A DNA stretch of 42,551 nucleotides from Gammaproteobacteria bacterium (GCA_016928055.1 JAFGLM010000047.1:1-42551), one strand, 5' to 3'; numbered from the stretch's first letter, positions 1 to 9,161 are shown. Translations and numbers: made by a program. Notes: generated by a model not told the origin, from the letters alone.

Positions 1-86
1 CCCAACGCACAATGCGTTGAAGATATTGAAGCACTTCTACCTTGGAAGTATAAATCTGTCTAGACTGCACTTCGTTTGGCGCTTAC
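1..86 (+). mobile_element. Right end of an IS66-family insertion sequence (transposase C-terminus plus terminal repeat)
   Basis: The first 20 codons (1-60) read PNAQCVEDIEALLPWKYKSV and end at a TAG at 61-63. The ...VEDxEALLPW... ending resembles the short C-terminal element of IS66 transposases. The inverted complement of 68-86 begins GTAAGCGCC, which is the typical start of IS66-family terminal inverted repeats, so the element boundary is placed at 86/87. The rest of the element lies outside the window. IS66 elements usually make 8-bp target duplications; the candidate here is 87-94, but it cannot be checked without the other end. Family assignment rests on my recall of IS66 motifs plus the repeat. 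Confidence 0.75.
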
Positions 87-2282
87 GGAAAACGCTGCAT
101 TGTGTATCGATTGAGCATTTTGCTGAATAATGACTTGATCGTAATCAAAATTCCAATAATCGATACTGAATCGGATTGATTCATCGTCTGTGGCCCACGT
201 CAGCCCGATATTACGCACGTCAGCTTGTTCCGGTTCTAATGGATCGACCGGATTCGCCTGCGCGCGTACTGATAAGAATTGCGTACCAGCCAAGGTGGTA
301 ATTTCTTCCAGCGTAGTTTGAATACCGTTACTTTGGAATAATGATGGTGCACGAAATGAAGTACCAATTGATGCCCGGATTGCCAAACTGTCAAGCGGAC
401 GCCAAAGCGCTGCGATTTTCGGATCTGTTGAGTTGACGCTGCCACCGTAGTCTTCTGATCGAACTGACAACTGCATCATAAACGATTCGATAAATGGTAT
501 AGATAGCTCACTAAAGATTGCCATTGCATCGCGGGAAGCGTTGAAATCAGGATTGCCGACAAAAAACAGGAAATTGTTATTATTGGAATTTTCGTCGTAA
601 TTGTAATTTAGAGATTCATCGCGATATTGCAATCCAATGGCTAATGCAGCCACATCGCCTGATATGCCAAATATTTCACCGCTGAATAATGCGTCATAAG
701 TCGTCAATTTGGCTTCCGCTTGCAAATGAAAATGACCTGTTACGTAGTCGAGCATCCCTTCGCTGTTAGTATTGGCGGCGGGCAAAAGCGACGTGGCAAA
801 TGGATTGAAATAAATACATCCATCCGGGTTGCTCTCACAATCTGTTCCTATTCCGTTCAATGCGGTTTGAAATTCATTTGCAAGTGTGTCTTTTGCGCTA
901 AGATCAAATTCATTTCTGCTGTGAGTGATATTTGCCGACCAGATCCAGGTTTCAGTCATTTGACCTTCCAATGCCGCTACTATGCGCAAGGTATCTGATT
1001 CATGTGATGACAGCATGGGCTGACTGCCTGATCCCATTGGTCGACCTATAAAGCTGACATCCACATCAAAAGGATTATCAGGATGATAGTCCGCTACACT
1101 CGGCAAGTTGGTGATAGGAAAGGATGGCGAATTATTGCGTTCGGCCTTGTTATCAGCGTAAGCAATTTCAGATTCAAATCTCAGCTTGTCACTAATATTT
1201 GCGCTAAAACTGGTGTAAAACTGTAAGCGAGTCTCTTTTGGTACCAGACTGTAGAATCCACCAAAATCGAATCGGCATAATCCAAGTGGATAGGCTTCCG
1301 ACGGTACTGTTGTTGTATCGTTTTCGGCTACCGCAGGGCAATTGAAATCCGAAAAAATCGGCGGTGTAGAACTGAGACCTTCATTGAAATCAGCAATACC
1401 ATTGCTGTTAACATTATCGAAATACAATGACCATGCGCCTTGCAGGGTTGGACTCAATCCCGTTGGTAACTGTGGGACTAAATACGAACCCGGAAATCCT
1501 GCGTTGCTCAAATCATCTTCCGGACCGGAAAGTCGTCGATCTGCTGTTAACAATCCTTCACGATCAAACAAGCTGAAAGCCGCCATAAAATGAATGCCGT
1601 CACCGCCTGCACCATAGATGCCGGAGAGAGTACTGTCATTCTGACCGTAAGATCCAATTAAATATTCCAGACCGAACTCAATGCCGTCGAAATCATTGCG
1701 CGTCATGAAATTCACGACGCCGCCCACTGCATCCGAACCGTATAGAGAAGCGGCTCCATCTTTTAGGAGTTCTATACGATCGATTGCGATCATCGGTATT
1801 AACGAAGCCGTATCAACAAAGTTTTCACCTTTATTGGTAGTAAAGGCACTGTATGTCTGACGACGGCTGTTTAATAAAACCAGAGTCGAGGCAACACCCA
1901 AACCCCGAAGGTTGATATTGCTGGTGCCACTGGTGAAATTCTGGGTAAAGGCATCGGTATTGTTTTCAGAGCCGGTGTTGATAGTCAGATTATTGATTAA
2001 ATCCGCCGGTTTAAATGCGCCGATATTTTTCAGTGCATCGCGATCAAATGACTGCAATGGGGTAGGCAAGTCTTCCTGTTGAATCCCTCTTATGTAAGTA
2101 CCGGTTACCCGAACTTCCTCCAATAATTTGTTGGCGTCAAAATTCAGCGCCAGCTGCACAGGCGGCGATTCAGCAGGTGTAGCAAGAGATCGATCCGGCC
2201 CGGACTCAAATTGAGCGGTAGCGACGGTGGAAATCAGAGTTGACAGGAATACAAATAAACGCAACCAGCATGGCAATCTCAT
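60..2282 (-). CDS. TonB-dependent outer membrane receptor, C-terminus removed by IS66-type insertion
   Basis: Outer membrane receptor of the large CirA/BtuB-like superfamily that uses TonB energy to import a substrate, here unknown. From the ATG at 2282 it begins with a signal peptide (MRLPCWLRLF... ending near TVATAQ). A plug domain follows (VRVTGTYIRG, INLRGLG, IELLKDGAASLYGSDAVGGVVNF), then beta-barrel strands to FSIDYWNFDYDQVIIQQNAQ. I prefer 2282 over the ATG at 2303 because GAGGGGG sits just before it. Intact relatives usually continue about 200 residues and end in an aromatic strand. Here the native reading stops at position 87, and the last eight codons (VSAKRSAV, stop at 60-62) lie inside the IS terminal repeat. 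The product should therefore lack the last barrel strands and is probably non-functional. Confidence 0.85.
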   Translation of the reverse strand: MRLPCWLRLFVFLSTLISTVATAQFESGPDRSLATPAESPPVQLALNFDANKLLEEVRVTGTYIRGIQQEDLPTPLQSFDRDALKNIGAFKPADLINNLTINTGSENNTDAFTQNFTSGTSNINLRGLGVASTLVLLNSRRQTYSAFTTNKGENFVDTASLIPMIAIDRIELLKDGAASLYGSDAVGGVVNFMTRNDFDGIEFGLEYLIGSYGQNDSTLSGIYGAGGDGIHFMAAFSLFDREGLLTADRRLSGPEDDLSNAGFPGSYLVPQLPTGLSPTLQGAWSLYFDNVNSNGIADFNEGLSSTPPIFSDFNCPAVAENDTTTVPSEAYPLGLCRFDFGGFYSLVPKETRLQFYTSFSANISDKLRFESEIAYADNKAERNNSPSFPITNLPSVADYHPDNPFDVDVSFIGRPMGSGSQPMLSSHESDTLRIVAALEGQMTETWIWSANITHSRNEFDLSAKDTLANEFQTALNGIGTDCESNPDGCIYFNPFATSLLPAANTNSEGMLDYVTGHFHLQAEAKLTTYDALFSGEIFGISGDVAALAIGLQYRDESLNYNYDENSNNNNFLFFVGNPDFNASRDAMAIFSELSIPFIESFMMQLSVRSEDYGGSVNSTDPKIAALWRPLDSLAIRASIGTSFRAPSLFQSNGIQTTLEEITTLAGTQFLSVRAQANPVDPLEPEQADVRNIGLTWATDDESIRFSIDYWNFDYDQVIIQQNAQSIHNAAFSVSAKRSAV

Positions 2283-2344
2283 GGAACCCCCTCGTGCCTT
2301 CATTGAGCCCTGTTATTTCTATGATTGTCTCAGGGCGAGAGTAA

Positions 2345-2376
2345 CTGGCCACCGTTTACAAGAAAACAGTGGCCAG
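2345..2376 (-). terminator. Stem-loop between pfk and the TonB receptor gene
   Basis: CTGGCCAC (2345-2352) pairs with GTGGCCAG (2369-2376), and part of the interior (GTTT/AAAC) pairs as well, giving a strong hairpin just after the pfk stop codon on the minus strand. No run of U follows it, so it may be an mRNA-stabilising or attenuating structure rather than a classical Rho-independent terminator. Confidence 0.4.
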
Positions 2377-2385
2377 GTTCCATAT

Positions 2386-3648
2386 TTACTTGATTTTGAA
2401 CTCCGTGTTAAGTTTTTTCTTAACCGGGGCGTTTTTCAGGCGTATGTAATAGGGTAATCCATTACGATAAGGAGGGTAATCCTCGCCTTCAATGAGGGGT
2501 TGCAGGTAGGTTCGGCAGGCGTCGGTAATGCCAAAACCGTCTTTAGTAATATAGTTTTTCGGCAACATTTTTTCGACATTGGCGACATCGTCAAGTTTAG
2601 CTTCGCCGATTTTCCATTTGTACGGATTGTCGGAGACCCGCACCACTGCCGGCATAATGGCATTCTTGCCGGCTACTGCAAATTCAACCGCAGCCTGACC
2701 CAGCGCATACGCCTGCTCAACGTCGGTTTTAGATGCAATATGTCGCGCGGCACGTTGCAGGTAATCGGCAATCGCATAATGGTATTTAAACCCCAGTTCA
2801 CTTTTAACGAGTTGCGCAACGATTGTTGCAGCACCGCCTAATTGCGCGTGGCCGAAGGCATCCTTAAGACCTGATTCTGCCAGAAAACTACCGTCTGGTT
2901 TTTTAACACCCTCAGAAACAACGATAACGCAGAAACCGTGGTTATCGACCGATTCCTGCACTTTTTTCAGAAAGGCCGGTTGATCAAAAGTGATTTCAGG
3001 AAACAGGATGATATGGGGTCCATCGCCTTCCGCCTCTTTAGCCAGGCCGCCTGCTGCGGCGATCCAACCGGCATGACGACCCATGACTTCGAGCACAAAC
3101 ACCTTGGTTGAAGTCTTGCACATTGATTCGACGTCGTAGGCTGCTTCACGGGTGGACACGGCAACATACTTGGCCACCGAGCCAAATCCGGGGCAGTTAT
3201 CGGTTATCGGTAAATCGTTATCAATGGTTTTCGGTACGCCGATGCAGGTCATTGGATAACCCAACGCTTTGCCGATTTGTGAGACTTTGTTGGAGGTGTC
3301 CTGTGAATCACCACCACCGTTATAGAAAAAATAGCCGATATCGTGTGCTTTAAATATTTCAATAAGCCTTTCATATTCAGCTCGGTTTTCTTCAAGACCC
3401 TTCAGTTTGTAGCGACAGGAACCAAAAGCACCGGAGGGTGTGTGCTTTAAGGCGGCGATGGATTCTGCTGATTCTTGACTGGTATCGATTAAATCCTCAG
3501 TCAATGCGCCGATAATCCCATTTCGGCCTGCATAAACATTGCCGATGATGTCCGGATACTTGCGCGCGGTTTCGATAACGCCTGCTGCTGAAGCGTTGAT
3601 AACAGACGTTACGCCACCCGACTGGGCATAAAATGCATTTTTAGGCAT
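2386..3648 (-). CDS. pfp: Pyrophosphate-dependent 6-phosphofructokinase
   Basis: Phosphorylates fructose 6-phosphate to fructose 1,6-bisphosphate with PPi as donor, a reversible cytosolic step. The 420-residue protein shows the PFK fold: an N-terminal nucleotide/PPi loop (QSGGVTSVIN, 9-18), GGGDS at 111-115, PKTIDND at 139-145 (catalytic TIDND) and MGRHAGW at 189-195. The acidic residue in the GG-x-D-S loop and Lys before TIDND, in place of Gly, are the known marks of PPi rather than ATP use. Start is the ATG at 3648, preceded by GAGAA. With the class I aldolase at 39.5 kb and GTP-type PEPCK at 15.4 kb it fits a reversible glycolytic route. The TonB receptor gene lies 100 nt downstream on the same strand beyond a hairpin and is probably not functionally linked. 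Confidence 0.93.
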   Translation of the reverse strand: MPKNAFYAQSGGVTSVINASAAGVIETARKYPDIIGNVYAGRNGIIGALTEDLIDTSQESAESIAALKHTPSGAFGSCRYKLKGLEENRAEYERLIEIFKAHDIGYFFYNGGGDSQDTSNKVSQIGKALGYPMTCIGVPKTIDNDLPITDNCPGFGSVAKYVAVSTREAAYDVESMCKTSTKVFVLEVMGRHAGWIAAAGGLAKEAEGDGPHIILFPEITFDQPAFLKKVQESVDNHGFCVIVVSEGVKKPDGSFLAESGLKDAFGHAQLGGAATIVAQLVKSELGFKYHYAIADYLQRAARHIASKTDVEQAYALGQAAVEFAVAGKNAIMPAVVRVSDNPYKWKIGEAKLDDVANVEKMLPKNYITKDGFGITDACRTYLQPLIEGEDYPPYRNGLPYYIRLKNAPVKKKLNTEFKIK

Positions 3649-4012
3649 ATGATTCTCTCAAATGATTTTTTCTACGAGCGCGCACCTCATGAATATATGT
3701 GGCGCTATTGCGAGGTGCAAAGATAGCACGCTATGAAGATTTTTTCTGCTGACAGATGTTAGGTATATCTATGTAGAGCGCCTACTACTCCTGCCTCTGT
3801 TTGTTAAAATAAAAACCTAATATATCAATAAGATAACGAATATTATTAACGTATATTATATTGATAAATATCCACTTTGAAATAAGGAATAATTAGAACT
3901 GTTCAAGAATATTTAAAACTTGCCGATTGGAGAGACAGGGCACTAACAGCCAGGCTCGTCTTTTACGCAGTCAAGACGATTTTATGCCGTCTCTCAGGAT
4001 GAGAACATCAGC
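3649..4012. other. Divergent intergenic region with two dyads
   Basis: This 364-base AT-rich stretch separates pfk (minus) from the receiver/GGDEF gene (plus). It holds an inverted repeat GCACCTC (3682-3688) / GAGGTGC (3712-3718) in the pfk leader. A longer AT-rich dyad lies at about 3823-3866 (TATCAATA ... TATTGATA). I do not recognise a specific regulator site, small gene or RNA here. Confidence 0.5.
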
Positions 4013-4990
4013 ATGCCAAAATCACAAACAGCCAGAGTTCTTTGCATCGAACACGATCCTGTGGTTTTGCAAAATCTGCACGACGATCTGGCAAATCATT
4101 ATCACGTCGATAGTGTCGACAATGACCAGCAAGCACTGGATCTGATTCGGCAAAACGGTTTCTATGAGGCAGTTTTAACCGATTTGCCACAAAACACGGC
4201 TTTGCTGGAAGAAATTCGCAATCTCTCGCCTGCATCGGTACGCATTTTACTGGCACAGGAAAACGATATCGGTGTTGCACGTCATGCCGCGGAATCGGGT
4301 CAGATCTTTCAGTATATTGTTCACCCATTTACTGCAGAAGAATTGCTCTCAACTATCGATTTGGCTGTGATTGAAAATGCGCGCGCGCTGGACAAACTGC
4401 AACTGGAACAGGAGGCCAAAGAATTCCTGTCAACGAGTGAACGCCTGCGCTCCGCCATGATGTTTGATCCTGATCTGGGCGTAGGCAGCCCGGAAGCAAT
4501 GGAGATTGAACTGGAATATATGCATAACATTGCGGTGCGTTATAAGCGGCCGTATTCCATCGCCATTTTTGATCTGGACCAGTATGTCGCCTATACAGCC
4601 AATTACGGCCAAAGAGCGGCTCGCCTTGCGCACAAGTTGATGGCAGAACACATCCGCCACTCCTGTCGTGCTGCAGATCGCATTTATCGATGCGGTGCAG
4701 CTACCCCGATTTTGTTAATACTGCCTGAAACCGGTACCAAAGGCGCACAGGTATTGGCAGAGCGCATTGTGCAAACCTTTATTGCCCGCAATATTCCGCA
4801 CGCAAAAAGCGAACATGAATTACTGAGCCTGAGTGCAAGTCTGGCCGGATATGATCAGGATCGGTCTGATAAGCCGGAAAGCTGGCAATCACTGCTAGAC
4901 GAAGCAATGTTGTATTTGCAGGTATCCCAAAGTCAGGGCGGTAATTGCATCGCATTCAGCAGCGGAGAAACCGAGGGGATTGCTCAGTAA
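4013..4990 (+). CDS. Response-regulator receiver fused to a catalytically dead GGDEF domain with intact I-site
   Basis: A 325-residue cytosolic signalling protein. Residues 6-120 form a CheY-like receiver: acidic pocket E13/D15, phospho-acceptor D57 in AVLTD, but His104 (YIVHPF) where the conserved Lys belongs. A coiled linker follows. Residues 145-315 are a GGDEF domain in which the signature is replaced by GAATP (228-232), so cyclase activity is not expected. The RxxD inhibitory c-di-GMP site is kept (RAAD, 219-222) at the right spacing. I infer a c-di-GMP-binding effector or a regulator of the two active cyclases downstream. The ATG at 4013 follows a weak AGGATGAGA ribosome site. Confidence 0.8.
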   Translation: MPKSQTARVLCIEHDPVVLQNLHDDLANHYHVDSVDNDQQALDLIRQNGFYEAVLTDLPQNTALLEEIRNLSPASVRILLAQENDIGVARHAAESGQIFQYIVHPFTAEELLSTIDLAVIENARALDKLQLEQEAKEFLSTSERLRSAMMFDPDLGVGSPEAMEIELEYMHNIAVRYKRPYSIAIFDLDQYVAYTANYGQRAARLAHKLMAEHIRHSCRAADRIYRCGAATPILLILPETGTKGAQVLAERIVQTFIARNIPHAKSEHELLSLSASLAGYDQDRSDKPESWQSLLDEAMLYLQVSQSQGGNCIAFSSGETEGIAQ

Positions 4991-5072
4991 TTTGCTTGTC
5001 TGACACATAAGTTCATTTCAATTGTTAAATCCACATTGGTCTGTCCCGCTGCAAGCGCTAGAATGCGCAGCG

Positions 5073-5963
5073 ATGAAAGTCCGTACAGTCTTAATCTGGG
5101 AAGGTTGCGCCAATGCCGCGGTATCGGTTGCCAAGCTGGTTATCGGTTTAAAAACAGGCTCGGCTGCTATTCTCAGCGATGCATTACACTCCCTGACCGA
5201 TCTTGCCAACAATGTTATCGCCTATTTTGCCAGCAAAATTGCCGGCGAGCCGGCCGATTCAGATCATCCTTATGGTCATCACAAATTTGAACAATTAGCC
5301 GTGTTCGTACTGGCCAGTCTGTTAACAATCGTCGCATTTGAACTGATTCTGGCGTCTATAAAACGGTTCGGCTCTGTACCTAAACACGATAACATCGGGT
5401 TGGCCATTATGTTAGGCGTATTGGTTATTAATGTCGTGGTATCGATATGGGAAGGTTATTGGGCCCGAAAACTGGAATCACAAATACTTCTAGCCGACGC
5501 CCGCCATACCATCAGCGATGTCCTGACAACGGTGGCCGTTATTGCAGGCTGGCAACTGGCGGTACACGGCTGGCCCTGGCTTGACCCACTTTTCGCGGTG
5601 CTGGTGGCGTTGATGGTCCTTTACCTGGCCTACGATTTATTTCGACGTGCCGTGCCAATACTGGTCGATAGCGCCGGTTATGACCCGAGAAAACTTTCGC
5701 TGGCTATCGCGCAGATAAACGGCGTTCGTGGTGTCAAGAGGGTACGCTCCAGGATGTACGGTAGCGGTAATGCCGCTGATATCGTGATTATGGTGGATCG
5801 TCAATTAAGCACCGAACGGGCTCATGGCATTGCTGATGAAATAGAATCCTTACTGGAAGAACGATATGCGATACATGACACCACAGTTCATATCGAGCCC
5901 TGTGATGTCTCCGCACAAGTGAGTAACCGGATGTCTGAACGATACGACACCAGAAAGTGGTAA
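5073..5963 (+). CDS. Cation diffusion facilitator (zinc-type) efflux transporter
   Basis: Inner membrane proton-driven divalent metal exporter of the CDF/FieF family, 296 residues from the ATG at 5073. An upstream TTG at 5022 adds only 17 non-conserved residues. Six hydrophobic segments are visible, followed by a cytoplasmic C-terminal domain from about residue 205. Metal-site residues are HSLTD (H39/D43) in helix 2 and HTISD (H145/D149) in helix 5; this HxxxD-HxxxD pattern is associated with Zn/Cd specificity in the family. The conserved DSDHPYGHHKFE loop is at 62-73. It lies between the dead-GGDEF gene and the hemerythrin gene, so a link between metal status and this signalling block is possible but unproven. 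Confidence 0.9.
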   Translation: MKVRTVLIWEGCANAAVSVAKLVIGLKTGSAAILSDALHSLTDLANNVIAYFASKIAGEPADSDHPYGHHKFEQLAVFVLASLLTIVAFELILASIKRFGSVPKHDNIGLAIMLGVLVINVVVSIWEGYWARKLESQILLADARHTISDVLTTVAVIAGWQLAVHGWPWLDPLFAVLVALMVLYLAYDLFRRAVPILVDSAGYDPRKLSLAIAQINGVRGVKRVRSRMYGSGNAADIVIMVDRQLSTERAHGIADEIESLLEERYAIHDTTVHIEPCDVSAQVSNRMSERYDTRKW

Positions 5964-6053
5964 ATTGGCCGGGTTCTGTCTATTTGGCGGGAATCAAGAT
6001 TATACTTGGCCGGAAATTCGCCTGATAATGCACGAAACCCGTGGAGAGGATTT

Positions 6054-6602
6054 ATGTCGGCTTTAATGCAACGTATTCGCCAGGATCACATCAACATTAC
6101 GCGCTTGATGGACATCCTGGATGCGCAAGTGGGTCTTTTCCATCGTGGCAAAACGCCGGATTACAATTTGATGCTGGATATCATGCATTACATGATGAAT
6201 TATCCGAATATTGCCCACCATGCTGTTGAAGAAATTGTTTTTGAGAAATTGATGGATTTACGACCGGAATTGAAGAGTCAGGCCCGGGAAATTACCCGCC
6301 AGCATCGCGAACTGGCCGAAAAGGCACACGCTTTCACCGATGATCTGCAAGCGATTATCGATGGTTACAGCATCATGGTGCGTGACCAGGTAGAGCGGGA
6401 AGCCCGGTATTATATATCTCTGTTACGTGAACACCTGCGTCAGGAAGAAGCCGATCTGATGCCTGCGGCTGAGCAGGTACTAAGCGAAAAGGCGCTTAGG
6501 GCGATAGAAACCAGCATACCGGATATGACCGACCCTATGGCCAATAAACAAGCCCTCAAGGAATACGAAACGCTCTACAAGCATATAACCAACGAAGAAT
6601 AA
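6054..6602 (+). CDS. Hemerythrin-like HHE-domain protein
   Basis: A 182-residue soluble four-helix protein expected to bind a non-heme di-iron centre and through it O2, NO or peroxide. Candidate ligands are H12, H56 with E60 (HHAVEE), H84 (RQHRE) and H127 with E131/D134 (EHLRQEEAD). The start is the ATG at 6054 with GGAGAGGA upstream; the frame extends to a TTG at 6006 without homology. It sits between a CDF metal exporter and two diguanylate cyclases. Hemerythrin-type domains are known oxygen sensors for some cyclases (Vibrio Bhr-DGC), so it could act in trans here. A YtfE-like iron-nitrosyl repair role is an alternative, since this genome also has NO metabolism genes. Confidence 0.88.
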   Translation: MSALMQRIRQDHINITRLMDILDAQVGLFHRGKTPDYNLMLDIMHYMMNYPNIAHHAVEEIVFEKLMDLRPELKSQAREITRQHRELAEKAHAFTDDLQAIIDGYSIMVRDQVEREARYYISLLREHLRQEEADLMPAAEQVLSEKALRAIETSIPDMTDPMANKQALKEYETLYKHITNEE

Positions 6603-6794
6603 TACAGTGCAGCATCCCCAGCATACGAAAAAGTTCTTAAGAGTTACTACAATCAGCCGCTACAAATCCCAGAATCTGTGCAGCCAAATGGCATGCAGGC
6701 GTGTCGCCGGTTGACTCGTCGATACCCTCGCTTGACGGAGCATGTCAATACCATACTGGAATAAATAATAGGATCTGGTATAAACGGATTTGAG

Positions 6795-7775
6795 ATGAAC
6801 AATAAGCAGAATACTGAATTTTGGGAAGACGACTTTTTCGTTGAGGATCACATCGCGCCTAAATTGCTGGTGGTCAGCGATGCAGATCAAAAATTCGCCC
6901 CCCTTATCGAGCGCCTTGGAAAACTCGACATTGATATTCAAAGTGTCAGCAACAGTAAAGACGCTATTTTGCAGGCGCAAAACAACGATTATTTTTTAAT
7001 TCTTATGGGCGCACAGGAAATGCGTCAGGGCGGCGTGGAAATGGCATTTGCACTGCGTACCGACGAAGCGACTCGTCATACCCCGGTGGTATTTATCAGT
7101 CGTACCGAAAAAACAGTTGGCGATGAAGAAGAAAGTTATGGGTACGGCATCGCCGGCGCGGACTATGTTATTACGCCAGTGCATCCGGATGTGGTGCAAA
7201 AAGAGGTCGCCGTATTTCTGGAGATGTATCGTCAGAAGAAGGAGCTTGAATACTCCGAAAACCTCTACAAAACCATGGCCACCCGCGATCCACTGACTCT
7301 TTTGGGCAATCGCGACCAGTTCGAAACAGACCTGAAAAAGGCCCTGGCTAATGCGAAAAGGCATGGTTATATGATTGCAGTGCTTTACATAGATCTGGAT
7401 AAATTTAAGCCGGTAAACGATACCTATGGTCATAAAATCGGCGACGAGGTTTTGATAGAAGTGGCTGACCGCCTGAAAAAAGGTGTCCGCGAAGGTGATT
7501 TTGTCGCCCGCCTGGGGGGAGATGAATTCAGCATATTACTGAATATGATCCGCGATACACAAAGCGCGGGTGTGGTCGCTCAAAAAATAATCAGTTCGTT
7601 AAATCAGACCATAAAAGCCAGGGATTACGATATCAATATCGGGGCTAGCATCGGTATTACTTACTACCCGGATCACGGTGAGGATTACGAAACGCTGCTA
7701 AATAGGGCTGATAAAGCCATGTATGAAGCCAAGCGTTCCGGTCAGAATAATTACCGTTATTTTGAAATTGAGTGA
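6795..7775 (+). CDS. Diguanylate cyclase with degenerate receiver domain
   Basis: Makes c-di-GMP from two GTP. The 326-residue protein has an N-terminal pseudo-receiver (about 22-145): the phospho-acceptor Asp is replaced (LILMG, 68-72) and the conserved Lys by Thr127 (YVITPV), so classical phosphorylation is unlikely. A short helix leads to a GGDEF domain (about 160-326) with an intact GGDEF signature (241-245), substrate-binding DLDKFKPVND and product-inhibition site REGD (232-235). The start ATG follows a weak TTTGAG. It is preceded by a 192-base gap after the hemerythrin gene and followed by another cyclase, so a shared signalling role is plausible. Confidence 0.92.
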   Translation: MNNKQNTEFWEDDFFVEDHIAPKLLVVSDADQKFAPLIERLGKLDIDIQSVSNSKDAILQAQNNDYFLILMGAQEMRQGGVEMAFALRTDEATRHTPVVFISRTEKTVGDEEESYGYGIAGADYVITPVHPDVVQKEVAVFLEMYRQKKELEYSENLYKTMATRDPLTLLGNRDQFETDLKKALANAKRHGYMIAVLYIDLDKFKPVNDTYGHKIGDEVLIEVADRLKKGVREGDFVARLGGDEFSILLNMIRDTQSAGVVAQKIISSLNQTIKARDYDINIGASIGITYYPDHGEDYETLLNRADKAMYEAKRSGQNNYRYFEIE

Positions 7776-7892
7776 TATCATAGGACGCTAAGAACGCTTT
7801 CAAGCAAAATCACAGGGATTGAATATCCATAACTTGCCAATTCAGATGTGGAACGCAAAGCTGTTAGCCGGTTTCCCGCAACTGCGAAAATA

Positions 7893-9161
7893 ATGAAACA
7901 CTTACTGATTGTCGAAGATAATAAAATTGCTGGCAGTTTGATCAGTACCAAAGTTTCGCATGCCTTGCCACTGAAAATACACTGGGCCCAGAGTCTGGCT
8001 GAAGCACGTGAACTACTTGATAAAAATAATAATGACTTCTTTGCGGCATTGCTGGACTATGTTTTACCAGACGCCCAGGACGGTGAAGTAATTGATGAAG
8101 TTGTTAACCGTGGAATACCCTCCATCGTTTTCACCGGCAATGTTCTGACGCAAAAAGAAAGGTTGCGCCTGTGGCGTAAAAACATTGTTGATTACGTTGT
8201 TAAAGATGACCCGCAAAGCCTGGAATACCTCACTTTTCTGCTCACCCGTCTTGACAAGAATCCCGGCATCAAAATTATGATCGTTGACGATTCGAAATTT
8301 TTTCGGGTTGTATTATCTCGGCTTTTACGTGTGCATCGTTATAACGTGTTGGAGGCGGTTGATGGCCCCAGCGCATTGAATGCTCTGGAGCATACGCCGG
8401 ATGTCAGTCTGGTCATTACCGACTACAGTATGCCTGGCATGGATGGGTTCACTTTTATAAAACGTATACGAAAGCGTTATGGGCGTGAAGGTATTGCGAT
8501 ACTGGGCATGACCAGTGAACGCGATAAAAACATGGGTGCACGTTTTATTAAGTGCGGTGCCAATGATTTTATTTCAAAGAAGAACTTTATAACTGAAGAG
8601 CTTTATTGTCGGGTTAATCAGAATCTGGAAAGCCTGGAGCATGTACAAACCATTCGCCGGTTGGCGACAACAGACAGCCTGACCGGTTTATATAACCGAC
8701 GTTATTTCTATGATACCGCAACCCATTTACTGGCCGGAGCCCGTCGCAGCAATACCGGTGTTGCCTGCGCCATGATCGATATTGATCGCTTCAAGATCAT
8801 AAATGATACCTGGGGACATCAAATCGGTGATTTCGCCTTGCAGCAGATATCGGACATATTATCCAGTTATTTTAAGCGTGATTCCGATCTGGTCGCGCGT
8901 ATGGGCGGTGAAGAGTTTTGCGTTTTAGCCAACGACATTTCTCCGAGTAACGCATTAAAACGTTTTGAAGAAGTACGTCATCTTATTGAAGCAAAACCAT
9001 TAGACATAGATGAATTTCAACAACATACCGTTACGGTCAGTATTGGTGTCAGCACCCATGCACAAGCCAAGTTGGATCATATGTTACGTAAAGCCGATGA
9101 ATTGCTTTACAAAGCCAAAACCAGCGGACGCAATCAGGTTTGTGCAGATATTGATACGTGA
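7893..9161 (+). CDS. Diguanylate cyclase with two receiver domains (Rec-Rec-GGDEF)
   Basis: PleD-type architecture of 422 residues. Receiver 1 (1-120) has ED at 8-9, acceptor D55 and Lys104. Receiver 2 (125-245) has DD at 132-133, acceptor D177 and Lys229, so both look phosphorylatable. The GGDEF domain (from about 260) has GGEEF (338-342) and I-site RDSD (329-332), indicating an active, feedback-inhibited cyclase. I use the ATG at 7893; an in-frame GTG at 7848 would add 15 unconserved residues, and neither start has a strong ribosome site. No histidine kinase partner is adjacent. Its stop lies 11 bases from the convergent dnaE2 stop. Confidence 0.92.
   Translation: MKHLLIVEDNKIAGSLISTKVSHALPLKIHWAQSLAEARELLDKNNNDFFAALLDYVLPDAQDGEVIDEVVNRGIPSIVFTGNVLTQKERLRLWRKNIVDYVVKDDPQSLEYLTFLLTRLDKNPGIKIMIVDDSKFFRVVLSRLLRVHRYNVLEAVDGPSALNALEHTPDVSLVITDYSMPGMDGFTFIKRIRKRYGREGIAILGMTSERDKNMGARFIKCGANDFISKKNFITEELYCRVNQNLESLEHVQTIRRLATTDSLTGLYNRRYFYDTATHLLAGARRSNTGVACAMIDIDRFKIINDTWGHQIGDFALQQISDILSSYFKRDSDLVARMGGEEFCVLANDISPSNALKRFEEVRHLIEAKPLDIDEFQQHTVTVSIGVSTHAQAKLDHMLRKADELLYKAKTSGRNQVCADIDT

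Noticed and set aside
6996..7433. Minus-strand 145-codon frame inside the cyclase gene
   Set aside because: Fully contained in a strong coding gene and composed of atypical residues; a reading-frame shadow.
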